64,000 bases of DNA. Origin: Anseranas semipalmata. Lineage: Eukaryota > Chordata > Aves > Anseriformes > Anseranatidae. Under the pieces are notes generated by a model. It was not told the origin of the DNA. It worked only from the letters and a program-made list of their open reading frames with translations, and did not search any database. The position numbers and the translations under genes are program-made. Shown piece after piece: positions 27,229 through 38,470 of the stretch. Positions within the stretch are counted from its first letter, which is position 1; each line of letters starts with the position of its first letter. Location: NCBI GenBank assembly GCA_013399115.1, contig VXAA01003831.1, positions 124,001-188,000 of the forward strand, written 5' to 3'.

Positions 27229-28854
27229 GGCCACAGGACAACTAAGAACATGACAAGACTATGGCTGCACAATTATTTTTTCGTCTAGCTGATATTTTGG
27301 GGCAGGAAAGAACCAGCATCATCTTCTTGCAGGAGAAAACCAGCTGCTTCGTCCAGCCTGTCGCCACCAGCGCTGCACACAGCCTGGCCCACCGCACAGC
27401 CCTCTTCTAACGCAACTGCTGCTCAGATGTAAACAGAGCAGCCCAGCGTTCGCCTGAGGACAACACGAGCACGGGGCCAGCTCCGCCAGCTCTCCAAAAG
27501 CAGGAGAACGAGGCCAGGGCCAGGCGAGCAGCGGACAGTCCCGCTCAGCCGCAGCCACTCGGGTGCATCAGCCTGGCTCAGGGCTCTCCAGAGAGAAGCG
27601 GTCCCCAGCGCCTTTGGGGGAGATGCTGGGGCACGCGGCGGCTGGGGACGATGCTGACAGAAGGGCGCTGATCAAAAGGCCACCCGTGCGTGGCTGAAAG
27701 TTTTTCTATGACAACAAAGCTGTAAGGAGCTCAGCTTCTGCGGCACAGTTGTATTTCCTGGTGGCACTGAGCAGGAACAATCTGCAGCCAGCATAACACA
27801 GATAGAGTGGTTAATTTTGTGATAACTCTGTCATATAATTAACAGCTCCAGATTACATTAAGGAGTCTTGATTTGAACACAACAATTTAGCCTGCACACA
27901 CAGGACAACTCTGAAACAATTCAGAGTTGCTATGGACGACCTGAAATTGTATAATTGATATTAAAGCTTGCATTTTCTTTTAATGTGCACATCTTCCCTA
28001 CGTAGTTTTCTGCCTTTGACGGACAGCCATGGTTTACCCAATGACTTCACTTAAACTGTGCAAGGTGAGAACATATTTCACAGAGAGACATTTATACCTC
28101 TAGGAATACCAAATTCAGAACTCAAACATGAATGATTTACCTCAAAAGGTTTTAATTAATTAAATTTAATTATATCCTTAAAGGAAGACAGTTTAATGCC
28201 AAATGATGGGTGAATCATCCCAAAGGTGCATCACCAAGTGATTTACTGCCATCACAGTGCGCCTGATACTATCAGCCTAGGAGCAACAGATCAGACGTCA
28301 GAAGTTCAGTGCATTTCTTACTTCAGCTGATCCAAGGCACAGATACCATCCCCATGGTCACACAGAAAAAGCAGTTCAATATAGAACTTACTTTCTGCAG
28401 AAAATGAGTTTAAAATGACCCTCTCTGGTACTTCCTTCACTGCTTAAGATGCCAGACTTTACATTTATAGCAGGAAATGTAACAACAATCCATCCGCCCA
28501 TGCCTACTGAAGTTTCTGCACCCCTGAATTTCACTACTACGGTGTCGAACTCCCCAAATGCAAGAAACCAGAGACAGGAAAAGATGACCTAGTTCACATT
28601 ATTCTGTCAACTGCCTTTGCTTAGGGGATAGAAGGTCCGAAGAACTGCACAAATACTTCAGGAGCGCCAGGAAACGGAGTCCTTTAACTTAAGGGCAGCG
28701 GGTAGCTAATATCTCAGGGATAAAATTAGCTCCCTTAGCAAAACTTTCAGACTACTTGCATACTTTCGATTTTACATGTCTGTGGCTGGATCTCGCTTTG
28801 TCGGGAAAGGTGCCAAAACTGAACTTTAATCATTAACATCAGAATCCTTCCTGG
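27229..28854. other. Noncoding flank upstream of the CpG island
   Basis: A GC-richer part (27300-27680) carries overlapping short frames on the minus strand. The rest is AT-rich, including TTTTAATTAATTAAATTTAATTA near 28150-28172. No gene or recognisable repeat is seen. Distal promoter elements of the gene starting at about 29.8 kb could lie here, but none is identifiable by eye. Confidence 0.5.
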
Positions 28855-29153
28855 TCTCCGGCCGGCTGCCCATCGCGGGGGGTCAAAGGCAGCGAGCACG
28901 ACGCTTTGAATCCAAGCAACCAACCACTTTTTCTTATTTATTTTTTCCCCTAGGAAAGCTCACCTTTTTGTTCTGTTTCGTTTTGTTTTCCACTCCGCAG
29001 GCACACTCGCTGCCTTAGGTCCCGGCTGCGCGCCCCATCGTCCCTCCCCAGCCAGAGGTGCTTCGCGAGGAGCCGCGGGGCAGCGAGACCGCGGCGGGGC
29101 CCTGCCCACGGCGCCCGCCCGGTCCCCGCCGCCAGCCCAAAGGGCCCCAGGGC

Positions 29154-29753
29154 NNNNNNNNNNNNNNNNNNNNNNNNNNNNNNNNNNNNNNNNNNNNNNN
29201 NNNNNNNNNNNNNNNNNNNNNNNNNNNNNNNNNNNNNNNNNNNNNNNNNNNNNNNNNNNNNNNNNNNNNNNNNNNNNNNNNNNNNNNNNNNNNNNNNNNN
29301 NNNNNNNNNNNNNNNNNNNNNNNNNNNNNNNNNNNNNNNNNNNNNNNNNNNNNNNNNNNNNNNNNNNNNNNNNNNNNNNNNNNNNNNNNNNNNNNNNNNN
29401 NNNNNNNNNNNNNNNNNNNNNNNNNNNNNNNNNNNNNNNNNNNNNNNNNNNNNNNNNNNNNNNNNNNNNNNNNNNNNNNNNNNNNNNNNNNNNNNNNNNN
29501 NNNNNNNNNNNNNNNNNNNNNNNNNNNNNNNNNNNNNNNNNNNNNNNNNNNNNNNNNNNNNNNNNNNNNNNNNNNNNNNNNNNNNNNNNNNNNNNNNNNN
29601 NNNNNNNNNNNNNNNNNNNNNNNNNNNNNNNNNNNNNNNNNNNNNNNNNNNNNNNNNNNNNNNNNNNNNNNNNNNNNNNNNNNNNNNNNNNNNNNNNNNN
29701 NNNNNNNNNNNNNNNNNNNNNNNNNNNNNNNNNNNNNNNNNNNNNNNNNNNNN
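29154..29753. other. Assembly gap, 600 N
   Basis: Exactly 600 consecutive N occupy the centre of the CpG island. Both edges are very GC-rich, so this is probably a GC-related sequencing dropout with a possibly arbitrary length. Open frames that appear to cross it (295 codons on -, 246 codons on +) are artefacts of translating N. Confidence 0.98.
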
Positions 29754-29839
29754 TCGGCTCGGCTCTGCTCAGCTTGCAGGGGCGGCCGTGCGGCGTGAGG
29801 AAGCCCTGAGCGGAGCCCCCGGGCTGGGAAGGAGCGAAA

Positions 29840-29883
29840 ATGGACATCTCGCAGCTTCCCCGTGCACGTATTTTTGTTTGTCA
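29840..29883 (+). CDS. Candidate first coding exon of an unidentified secreted or membrane protein
   Basis: An ATG in GC-rich 5'-UTR-like sequence starts a short frame, MDISQLPRARIFVCQ. The context is AAAATGG, with A at -3 and G at +4, a good Kozak match. An in-frame TGA at 29807-29809 lies upstream, so translation cannot begin further 5' on this transcript. After 44 coding nt the exon ends at CA|GTAAGT (29884-29889), a near-perfect donor. Unspliced, the frame would stop at once (CAG TAA), so splicing is needed to extend it. Joined to 30022-30082 it stays open. The residues form the polar, Arg-containing n-region of a probable signal peptide. I do not recognise the gene. That this is coding is inferred from the start context, the splice signals and the product, not from homology. 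Confidence 0.55.
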
Positions 29884-30021
29884 GTAAGTAATTCCGCTCG
29901 GCAGGCTTCTGGAAGTAACTTTTTTAAAGTCGTATTGTCACCTTTAGCTGCGGAGATCTATCACGTGCTTGTATTGTGCTCGCTTGAAACAACACTGCGC
30001 TTTATTCCCCTCTCTGTGCAG
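29884..30021 (+). other. Probable short intron 1 (138 bp)
   Basis: It starts GTAAGTAATT and ends in a strong polypyrimidine tract and acceptor, TTTATTCCCCTCTCTGTGCAG. It separates the two candidate exons and is in phase 2, after the second base of a CAG (Gln) codon. Both ends fit the U2-type consensus well. Confidence 0.6.
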
Positions 30022-30082
30022 GGATCTGGCGGTTCTGCTGATCCTGATGGGGGTCGCGCTGTCAGCCGGCAGGGTGGATGCT
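30022..30082 (+). CDS. Candidate second coding exon: signal-peptide core
   Basis: The 61-nt exon is bounded by the acceptor TCTCTGTGCAG and the donor GCT|GTAAGTAA. Its first G completes the split Gln codon, and it then encodes DLAVLLILMGVALSAGRVDA. LAVLLILMGVAL is a typical signal-peptide hydrophobic core, and VDA at the exon end fits the -3/-1 signal peptidase rule, with cleavage at or near the exon junction. The exon ends in phase 0. Read without splicing, the frame reaches TAA at 30110-30112. The mature protein would be encoded by exons that I could not locate and that probably lie beyond this window or deep in it. A signal anchor rather than a cleaved peptide is also possible. The gene is unassigned. 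Confidence 0.55.
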
Positions 30083-31562
30083 GTAAGTAAAATGCCTCAC
30101 GACTTTTACTAAGGAGGGGGGAGGCAGGAGCAGTTTGCTTGGTACCAGCAAGTGGGGAACTGCGTTTTCCTTTGCCAGATGGCTTATCTATCATTCCAGT
30201 AAAAGAAACAACCAACAAATCATCTCTGCAAGCCTTACAGATTACTGCCTTCAACAACGTGATGTTTAGCAGAGAAGCTAAGAGTTCAGTGTCAGGTGGT
30301 TTGAAGTCTTCCGCGGTTACTTTTGCTCAGACTGGGTCATTTGTTAAAGCAACAGCGAGTAATTAGAAGCAAGCCCCGAGACATCTTCATTTTCATAAGA
30401 AAAGCACCGAGGCAGATGGGTGGGACAAAACCACGGTGCTGTAGATACCAGAGGGTACTTGGGGGAAGTTAACCTACAGGTGAAATATCTTCAGTTAAGT
30501 GCGGACCTCATCTGAGGACCGAGAATCTGAAGGTATGGCTTCATTTTACAAGTCAGACGCATGTTTATAAATAAATTGTTGTTTAAACTGTGAAATCCAA
30601 AAATAAAAATCAGTAAGTTAAATGCTGTAATAGGTGATTGTGACTATCCACTTGAGGTGTTGATGTAAACAGAAGTTATTTTAACTCTCGGCTCATTGTC
30701 ACGAGGGTGTGAAAGAAGTGGGACAGTTTGCATATGCCTGTCCCAAAGCTTGGTGAAATTACTGGAAAGATTTTCTTTGTTGTGAGCAGGCTTTGGATCA
30801 GGCCTGAATGCTGCAGACTGGAAGGTTGCCGAGACTTGGCTTGTGGCCACATCTGCCAGCCACCAAGTGGGGGTGAGGCTCTGTGGTCATGTGCAAGGGC
30901 AAGTTGCACCTCGATTACATTTTTTTAAGTGCTATCCTACTTATATTTTAATCCCACTCTCAGCAGCTTTACCCCTTCTTTATTACTTCACGCTCCTCGT
31001 AGATACCTGGTGCGGTTATGTCTTTGTAGTGAGATGGCATAATGTCTGAAGCAGCGCGAAATGTCAGGGCTTTTGCGGCAGGTGTTGCGGCACACGATTG
31101 TGGCAGCGGTTTGCCCTTCAGTCTGCGCAGCTGGTTGTGCCGGGTGTGGTGTTGGGGCTGGTTCCTCCCCATTGGGGCTGAGCGAAAGCTGGCAGACAGG
31201 ACCCGCAGCCCCAGGGTACGGGCAGCAAGCGAGGCCCTCAAGTGTCATGCGCTACTTTTCTTTGCCATGATCTTTTGGTGGAGTCATCCTTCTGCTGAGT
31301 TGCGTGTAATGAATGATATTACCACACGCTATTGAAACCGGAGCTGGGTGATGATAATGCAAGCATTTTAGGCCCAGTAATGAAATCACTGGGATCGGTT
31401 GACCTAAAAAGGCGTCATTTGTGGTATGCCTCTTCTTTTTCTGAAGGTGTGCTGCAGAGCGCATAGCATGATACCTGAGCTTTACCATAGCATGGGATAA
31501 TTTATTCTCCTTCATGTTCTTGCTTGTAGAACACAGGCTGCAGGGTTAATGCAGAGGGATGC

Positions 31563-31589
31563 CGAGGAGGTATTCGAGCTACCTCCTCG
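31563..31589. repeat. Perfect inverted repeat (10-bp stem, 7-nt loop)
   Basis: CGAGGAGGTA (31563-31572), loop TTCGAGC, then TACCTCCTCG (31580-31589). It is GC-rich and would be stable as a hairpin, but it is short and lies in otherwise unremarkable sequence. Confidence 0.85.
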
Positions 31590-32233
31590 AGTTAGTGGAT
31601 GCAGTCTGGTCATGGCTGCTTGAATCTCCACGTGATGTTTTTCCTAGAATTTCTTGGAAGAATAAGTTGGCCTGTGCAGAGGTCAGGCTTCCCTGATTGA
31701 ACAGTTCTAAGGTGGCAGCTGTGTAGGAGATGAAATACTCCTGTGCATGTGAGTGAGGAAGTATGGTCATCTTTCCATGAAAAATTAGAGCTGCATTGCT
31801 ACCACAATATTTATCCCATTTTCTACCCATGTAGAAAACCCATCCCTTCCCTCAGCCAGCACAGACCTTTCTGTAGTCACGTGGTGAGCTGAACGGGGAA
31901 ATTATTGGTTTAAACTAACCAGTCCCCAAAAGAGAATAGTGGGGAGAGCTAACTTTAGTCTGGCTCGGATCCCCACCTGCACTCATGGAAACTTGGGCTG
32001 GCACAGCTCTGGGAGCCAGCAGCTGGGGGTGGGAGGCGGGCTGCTCATTCCTTGCAGCGACAGCCCCTGGCTGAATGTGTTTGCAAAGTGACAAAGTAGA
32101 CATGTGTGGGAAGTGGCATCACCTGCATAGTTGCAGGTGGGAGGATGACAGTCATGTGGAGTATTGATTTTTGCATGTAAGGATTGCAGTTCAGGAGAAA
32201 GCCTGAATTCCAAGTTGTCTGTATGTTAGGACT

Positions 32234-32252
32234 CCCCCCCCCCCTTTTTTTT
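32234..32252. repeat. Homopolymer pair C11-T8
   Basis: Eleven C (32234-32244) are followed by eight T (32245-32252). This is simple sequence prone to length error and polymorphism. Confidence 0.9.
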
Positions 32253-34123
32253 CATAATTTTTGTCACATTAAATCTGTTGCAATTTGTTACAGAGGTTAA
32301 CATATTAATATTACGAAGTGTTTTATTAGCTTGGATTAAAAAAATGCTATGAATTATTAAAGACTGTGGGACCAGATCTTAAAAATCATTGTTCTGCCTG
32401 CAATGAGACAAGCAGAGCAGTTGAATTCGACAGTCATGTATGTGAATGGGCTCCAGTTGGTGGAGATTAAGTGTTGCTGAATGAGTGAAATTATACATAG
32501 GAGGACACTGGAATGAGATGAAGGAGAAAGCCAGCAAGGAGGGAGAGAGAAAGAGGGGAACCCAGAGCACTGTCTGGCAGACCGATGTAGCTGCTAGGGG
32601 ATGGATGTTTCTGAGCAGAGAAAGAAATGAGAGGAAGAAAAAGAAAGAGGATGTTTAGAATATCTGGGGACTGGGACAGAAGAAATGGTGTCTTTGGCAA
32701 GAGGAGAGGACGCCGGCTTCAGGCTCAAAGAGAGCTACGGAAGAGAAGTCCATGGATGGAAATGCTAGGGGAGACAGCCAAACGGAGTGGATCAGGCTCC
32801 AGTTATCTTTAGTGCTCTTTGGCATACGCTGGCTGGTGATGTTAAAGTCCTCAAATAAATTTGGAACTGTTCTAAATTGTAGATTTAAATGTTCATCTGT
32901 CTTAAATAAAATTAAGTTGTGTTAACTACCCAAAGTTTAGCCAAGTTTGCAGACTTCTCCCTCTTCCTCTCGCTGCAAGTATACTGCATCCAAAATACAA
33001 TTCTTTTTTTCTTTTCAGAGAGAATATACCTTCTGCTAACACTGATCTTTTTCCTGTCATCTTTTCCAAAGCACGCTTCTTTCTAAGTAGTTTTGATGAC
33101 CTTATTGGTGCCCCGTTAGTATATTTTTTAAACTGTTCCTAATGAAAATCACTTTTTTTGTTAAAGCTCTATGCTGGTGGGAGCAATGGAATCACAGAAA
33201 ATAAGGGAATTAATGTCAGACTAAAGAAAGAAAGTTGAGGGACTGTAAGTTAGAATAACATTTGCAAAAATAACTACAAGTAACTGATCACAAGTGGCAG
33301 GTATTTAAAAAGAACAACATAAATAGATGTATAGAGAGATTTATATGGAAAAAAAATAGAGTCAAAGTAGTGCACGGAATATGATTCTGTTCACTTCTGT
33401 AACATTGTAAAGGGATGTATTCAGGGCAGTGACATCAAAAAGGGAGAAGCAACAGTCCCTAAAAAGAGAGGATAAAACCAACAGTATTATGTACTTCTTT
33501 CTACTGACTTTATAGTGAAATGAGATTGCTAACACAAGTTGATGCTGTAAGTTATGTTATACAGCTATCATATATCCAGGTTTTCCCAGATGTGTCCTGT
33601 TTGTTTCCATCTGGAAACTTTTGTGTGGTGGAAATAGGAGGACTTTTTGGTTGACCCAGGATTTCCAGGCTAAAGGAGGCTAGGGTGGAGCAATCACTCA
33701 GCCCACCCTGCTGGGCATGTCCACTGCAAATGCATGCACCAAGATCACAGCGTGCAAAATATGATACTGCCTGCATACTGCACAGGTGATCTAGGAATGA
33801 GTAGTCAATCTGACATATCAACTTCTTCTGCTACATTCCTTAGTGCATGCAAAGTGAATCCATCATTTCCTATAAATATGAGACTCCCTACTTGTGCGCT
33901 ACTTCAGAAATAGCTCTGTCTAGGAGATCTCCCAAAGAGAAATGCGGCAATCCTATTTTAGATCAATTTCATTTCACCACCGCAATGGGGTGATTTGGGA
34001 CAATTCCACTGGCTTGCAGTCATGGCTTATTTATGTCTGTCTAACTGAGTGTACAGTTTGGCTCATCTTTCAGTAACAGTGATGTTTTATAAGAAAATTG
34101 GACAGAATAATGATATAAGGCAA

Positions 34124-34146
34124 AAATAAATAAATAAATAAATAAA
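34124..34146. repeat. (AAAT)n microsatellite
   Basis: Five full AAAT units plus a terminal AAA. A short simple repeat with no further structure. Confidence 0.95.
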
Positions 34147-36202
34147 CAGCATTTAGGGGAGCCTCTCAGTATATCTGATCACTTTATTCACTATTTCCTT
34201 GAACCCTTAAAGAATTATTGGGCAGTTTGGAGAGGGTTCTTTCTATGCTCAATCACAATGATGTGAAGAAGTGGAAGCTTGTTAAAGAACTGTGAGGAGT
34301 CCTGAGTGAAATAGGTAGTTTGCAGGCAGCTGCAGGAGGCACAACCCTCACTTCCACTAACATCGTCATGCCTTGATCTGGCAGTGGTGTCCCCATTGTG
34401 AATGTTACAGCATGCATCGTGCTGCAGGATGGCTGCCCAAATGGGATTTTTTTTTTCCTTTATCAAAGCCAGGATTTCACCTGTCAGCATCTTTATGATG
34501 TCAGACAGACCAACGCATTCTCTGCAACTATTACATATATGGAAATAGAGTCTTGTTCTATAGCTATGAATTCCTTACTTCCAGTCCTTTCTTTTTCTTA
34601 TGCTGTCTGCTCTACTCATCACTAAGACAGTTTCCTTAAATATCTCTCTCCCTTATTATTCCTCAAATACTTCCGTGAAATTCTTTTTAGCTGTCATGCC
34701 TATGAAATGAATACTCAGCCTAATTTCTTATGAATTAATCATTCTTCCTAGGTAGATTTCTGTAAGAATGATTTCTCCTATGTCTGTGTGGATTAATTAA
34801 AGAGACTAATCTTTGTATACAGGCATATCCTAACACTGGTTAAAGTTACTCATTCAAGAACTAGAGACACCAAAAGTGATATATTGTGTCTCCTTGGAAC
34901 TAGCGATGGGAAAGAGGTTCTTGTGCATGTCCTTGTTCTGTAATCTCTCAGTGGAAAGCCACACTGAGATCCTTTACTCACATTTTCTTGTGAGTAGATA
35001 GGAGCATGCTCAAGGGATGTCTGCAATAATATATTCAGTGTAATTCTATCTTTTAGACTTATTAAATGGCATATGATATACTCATGTGTTGCATTTGGTA
35101 GAAGAGACAGAGTTTTGGCAGCTTCCCATGTTTCTCAGAGGTTAAAACGTTGACGCTGAGAGACAAGAATCCTGTTGTGGTACATTATCATGTAATAAAA
35201 GGATCTACTTATTTTGTCACTTTTCTCTGAAAGCAGCCAAAGTGGTTTCAAAAATTCAACATTGTTTTTCCATGAATTTATAAAGTAGCACATCTGGCTT
35301 TTGTTGTGTAGTAACTGCACCACAGGAAGTCTTTATGCATTATGGCTCTAAACCTGACATTTATTTTTTTTTAATTTTGTGCAAAAAAAAAAAGTGATTT
35401 GTAAGCCCAAACAGAATAGACTTACCCAAAATGTAAAACTGCATTGTGGCTTATCATGTCTATAAACTGACACGTTATAAACATTTTAGAACACAGGTTG
35501 TTTGATTGGTTCTCTTTTTCTTCTTGCACGAGTGAATTTCTTGCCTGAGACTAGAGTATTTTTTATCAGTTCTTTGCTTTTGTTTTTCTAAGGCAGAGAG
35601 TGGAACATCCTTCATATTGCATTACAAGGATCCAAGATCTTGGAGGATTCAGAGGTGATCTCGTAGTTTACAGTTATGATGCCTTTGCTTGCCAAAGGCT
35701 GCAGCTTATCTTCCTCTTTCTCCCTTAGGAAACTAATGTGTTACAATATTTGCAATACCTTGTTTGCTCTCAGGGAGCAAAAAGCACAGTGAAATTTGCA
35801 GTATTTCCGGGTGTTTATCAACAGTTATTTTCTTAAAAATTGCAGCAACTAGTTGGACAGCAGCAGCTGACTCAGCTTACAGTAAAAGAATGTGATTTTT
35901 ATCTTGCAAACATTTCTGGGTGATTAAGGACTGATATTCTTGATTTTCATGTGGCATTTTTTCGCCTATTGGGAAGTGGAAAGTGGTGGTGTGTATCATT
36001 ACTGTGCAAGGGCAGCTCATTGTTTCAGCCCCTAGAAATGATGCACAGCAAGAGACAAGCTCTCACAGAGAAGCTAATGAGCAAACTGGTGCTTGCATGA
36101 GCAATTGCACGTGCTTTGGCTGAATCTTTTTTTTTTTTGCAGTGCAGTTTCTACTTTTCCACCATTATGGTGTTTCACTGGACTACTACATTCGCAGAAC
36201 AC

Positions 36203-36764
36203 ACACGTTTTCATGCCATCTCTGCAGTTGTGTAGCCCGAGAAGGAGGGGTAGGGACTTTCTGTACTCAGGGGTGCTGCTTCTCAGGGCAATGGAGCCGG
36301 CAGTGGGAGATGGCGGCCAGGTGGGGAGGCAGACAAGGTCTCACAGGCTGGCACAACCCCACAGCACCCAGCAGGGCTGGGGATGGTCAGCGGGGTCAGA
36401 CACTGCTGGAATGTCCGGGCAGGGCTGTGGGGATGGGGACAGGCTGAGGACCAGACACCAGCCCACAGGTGGGGGTCAGGGGCCCGTGGCTGGGCACAGG
36501 CCTAGCCGATGGCAGCGCAGGCCTGGTCCAAGGCCCAGGGTTTGGCCCAAGCTCCAAAGCCGTGCACAGGCCAAGGGGGAAGCCCCGCTTCTTCTGGCCT
36601 CCTCCCCGCACCGCTCAGCTCACAGCCCACTCCCACCACAGGCTGCACGCCCTCACCAAGTCTGTCTTTCACCATTATAATCCATGTCCTTATGTCCAAG
36701 GCAAAGATCTCTATTAAAGTTTTCACAGTCGGACATCTGTTTATCTGTTTTAATGCATAAGTAA

Positions 36765-36798
<34 letters not shown>
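36203..36798 (+). other. GC-rich block ending in ATTAAA and a 29-nt poly(A)
   Basis: A GC-rich segment (about 36,235-36,650) is embedded in AT-rich DNA. It is followed by ATTAAA (36713-36718) and then A29 (36770-36798). AGAACAC occurs just before the block (36196-36202) and again right after the A run (36798-36804), which could be a 7-bp target-site duplication. This arrangement resembles a retrocopied transcript. However, a 195-codon + frame (36093-36680) begins upstream of the block and matches no protein I recognise, and 7-bp matches arise easily by chance. A GC-rich patch beside an unrelated A run is equally possible. Confidence 0.25.
36770..36798 (+). repeat. Poly(A) run of 29
   Basis: Twenty-nine uninterrupted A, the longest unbroken homopolymer in the window. 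It could be a retroposition tail or a simple A expansion. Confidence 0.97.
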
Positions 36799-36802
<4 letters not shown>

Positions 36803-36804
36803 AC

Positions 36805-38209
36805 TTTCATCTGATCACAGAGAATTGTCCTTACAGCTCAGGAAAAAATATTTGTCTCTTAATAGCTTTCTTTCCTTGCAGACTGCCACTCCATCCCATA
36901 AAATTAGCTTTGCTCTGTAACCCAAGAGGCACTGCAAATAGTTTGCTGGTCGAAGAGAGATGTGTGCCATTACTACATCCACCGCAGAGAGTCTGTCTTT
37001 AAAATTCCTCAAGGTAGTTTATATTTCTGGAATATGGACTTTTTTCACCACTTTTGTGAATAGCAAAATTTCTATTTCCTCCAAACTACATGTTGCATTT
37101 TGCAGTATGTTGCACATTCTGTTACTGGCAGGTGTTTCTTTAAATCATTTTATATGTGCAATTTTTAGATCATATCTGTTACCAATGATGTACACTTGCT
37201 GGGATATTTCAGATGTCTTATTTATTCCTAAGTGATCCCAACCTTTATTTTGAAGTAGCTTTCTGAACTCAGAAAGTGAAGATCATTCAGATAAATAGGG
37301 CTTGGCTTGTTTTTGGCAGGTCTTAGCTGCAGATCATGCCCAAACTTCCCTTCACCATTGACTGATGAAGCCATGTAACAAGTTTTTTATTCCAGCTATG
37401 CTTTTTCTTTTTATTTCATAAGTCTCTTAAGAGTTCTTTGCCGGTCAAAATTACCTTCCGACGATATAATCAGGCTGTATAAAAAAAAAGTATGTCAGGC
37501 AGAGTGAAGTATTTTGGATACGACACAGACCCTCCCACTTGTCATGCTTTGCCAAAGGTTTTTTTTGTTGATCTTTTTCATTCAGTTTATGTCTTTAGAA
37601 AACAAATAACTATCACTGTCTCAGGTTGCAGCTCTGTCCCAAAGCGCAGCTCTAAGCTCATGAGTGCTATGTGCAACACAGCTCGCGGAGCCCATGTATC
37701 GGCCGCCGGTGCTGGTGCAATGGGCAGAGCTACATAGGTACCCTTCTGCCCATCCTCATCCTCAGGAGGCTGCAGCCCCTGGCTTAGCAGGACACTGGCC
37801 ATCTTACTGCATAGCCGACTTGTGGAAACATGGGGTTGAAAACAGACCTGCTGTTCATCACAGGCGTTCAGAGTTACGGACTGGGGGGGATAAAAAAAGG
37901 AAAAAAAAAAGTGTTTGTACAAATCAGTGATTTGCTGCCTATGCCATGCTCAGGTCCTGCCTGCGCTTGCAGAGCCACAGCCTTACAGCTGTGGGGAGCA
38001 GAATCACTTCTTAAGGTGGATGCGGGAAGCTGGGAGAGCTCAGCAGGCTTCCCTGTCCCACTGGCGTGCGCCTCACTCTCTGCGCAGTGTTGGCTTTCTG
38101 TGAGGCTCAGTCCTGCTCTGCCTGCGCAATCCCTGTTTGCACACTGCAAGCAGATGAAGAAAGGCATGTTACATTTGGGCTGTAGCCCCGCTGACCCCAG
38201 GCAATTGAT
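36805..38209. other. Noncoding, presumed intronic
   Basis: AT-rich to average composition that becomes GC-richer after about 37,640. Overlapping frames at 37587-38407 on both strands (111-185 codons) run into the CpG-rich patch and match no known family. No exon is supported. Confidence 0.5.
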
Positions 38210-38470
38210 GTTCAGCCACCTGGTCGCAGTCCCACGGCGCCCCGAGCACGTGCGTGCGGAGACCCCGGGGAGCCCCTCCGGAAGGAGAGCGGAGCTGCCC
38301 ACCGGGGCTGCCGGCGCGTCCCGGGCTGAGCTGCGGCACAGGGAGTGGGCAGAAAGGAATGCCGCTCCCGCGCAGGGCTGGGAATAACCGCTGGGGCCGC
38401 GGAGCATGGGAAGCCGGCATATCTCCCTGAGCCGGGAGCCAGAGAAACAGCCCGCTGGAAACGGCCCAGG
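38210..38470. promoter_or_regulatory. Second CpG-rich patch, possible internal promoter or CpG island
   Basis: CpG is frequent here: CACGGCGCCCCGAGCACGTGCGTGCGGAG, CCGGCGCGTCCCGGG, CCGCTCCCGCGCAGG and GGGGCCGCGGAG occur within about 260 bp. CpG is normally depleted in methylated vertebrate DNA, so local retention suggests an unmethylated regulatory element. No TATA box or convincing first exon is visible. Long frames on both strands (185 codons on +, 177 and 152 on -) reflect the GC content. It could instead be an orphan CpG patch with no promoter activity. Confidence 0.4.

Larger units (their letters stand above)
28855..29890. promoter_or_regulatory. CpG island / probable promoter, interrupted by a gap
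   Basis: GC content and CpG density rise sharply from about 28,855 (GCCGGC, ATCGCGGGGGG) to the left gap edge, where 29,050-29,153 contains CGCGAGG, GCCGCGGGG, GACCGCGGCGGGG and GGCGCCCGCCCGG. It resumes at 29,754 with GGGGCGGCCGTGCGGCG. This is the strongest CpG cluster in the window, and it directly precedes two well-formed exons, as expected of a vertebrate promoter. GGGGCGG near 29779 is a GC-box-like word. No TATA box is visible. The transcription start probably lies in the gap or just right of it. Confidence 0.75.
30083..36202 (+). other. Presumed start of a long intron; no gene seen
   Basis: This follows the GTAAGT donor at 30083. No further exon is convincing. The stretch has a 10-bp-stem hairpin at 31563-31589, a C11T8 run at 32234-32252, an (AAAT)n microsatellite at 34124-34146 and A/T runs. 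Open frames are under 100 codons and occur on both strands. Intron status is inferred only from the upstream exons. Confidence 0.5.

Noticed and set aside
28960..29847. 295-codon minus frame and 246-codon plus frame across the central gap
   Set aside because: Most residues are translated N. The real flanks are short GC-rich sequence open in several frames.
36093..36680. 195-codon plus frame as a gene
   Set aside because: It lies largely in a GC-rich block, overlaps frames in the other phases and on the other strand, and shows no recognisable domain.
37830..38407. 185-codon plus frame and 177-codon minus frame as genes
   Set aside because: They occupy the same bases on opposite strands in a CpG-rich patch, have no domain and have no supported splice context.
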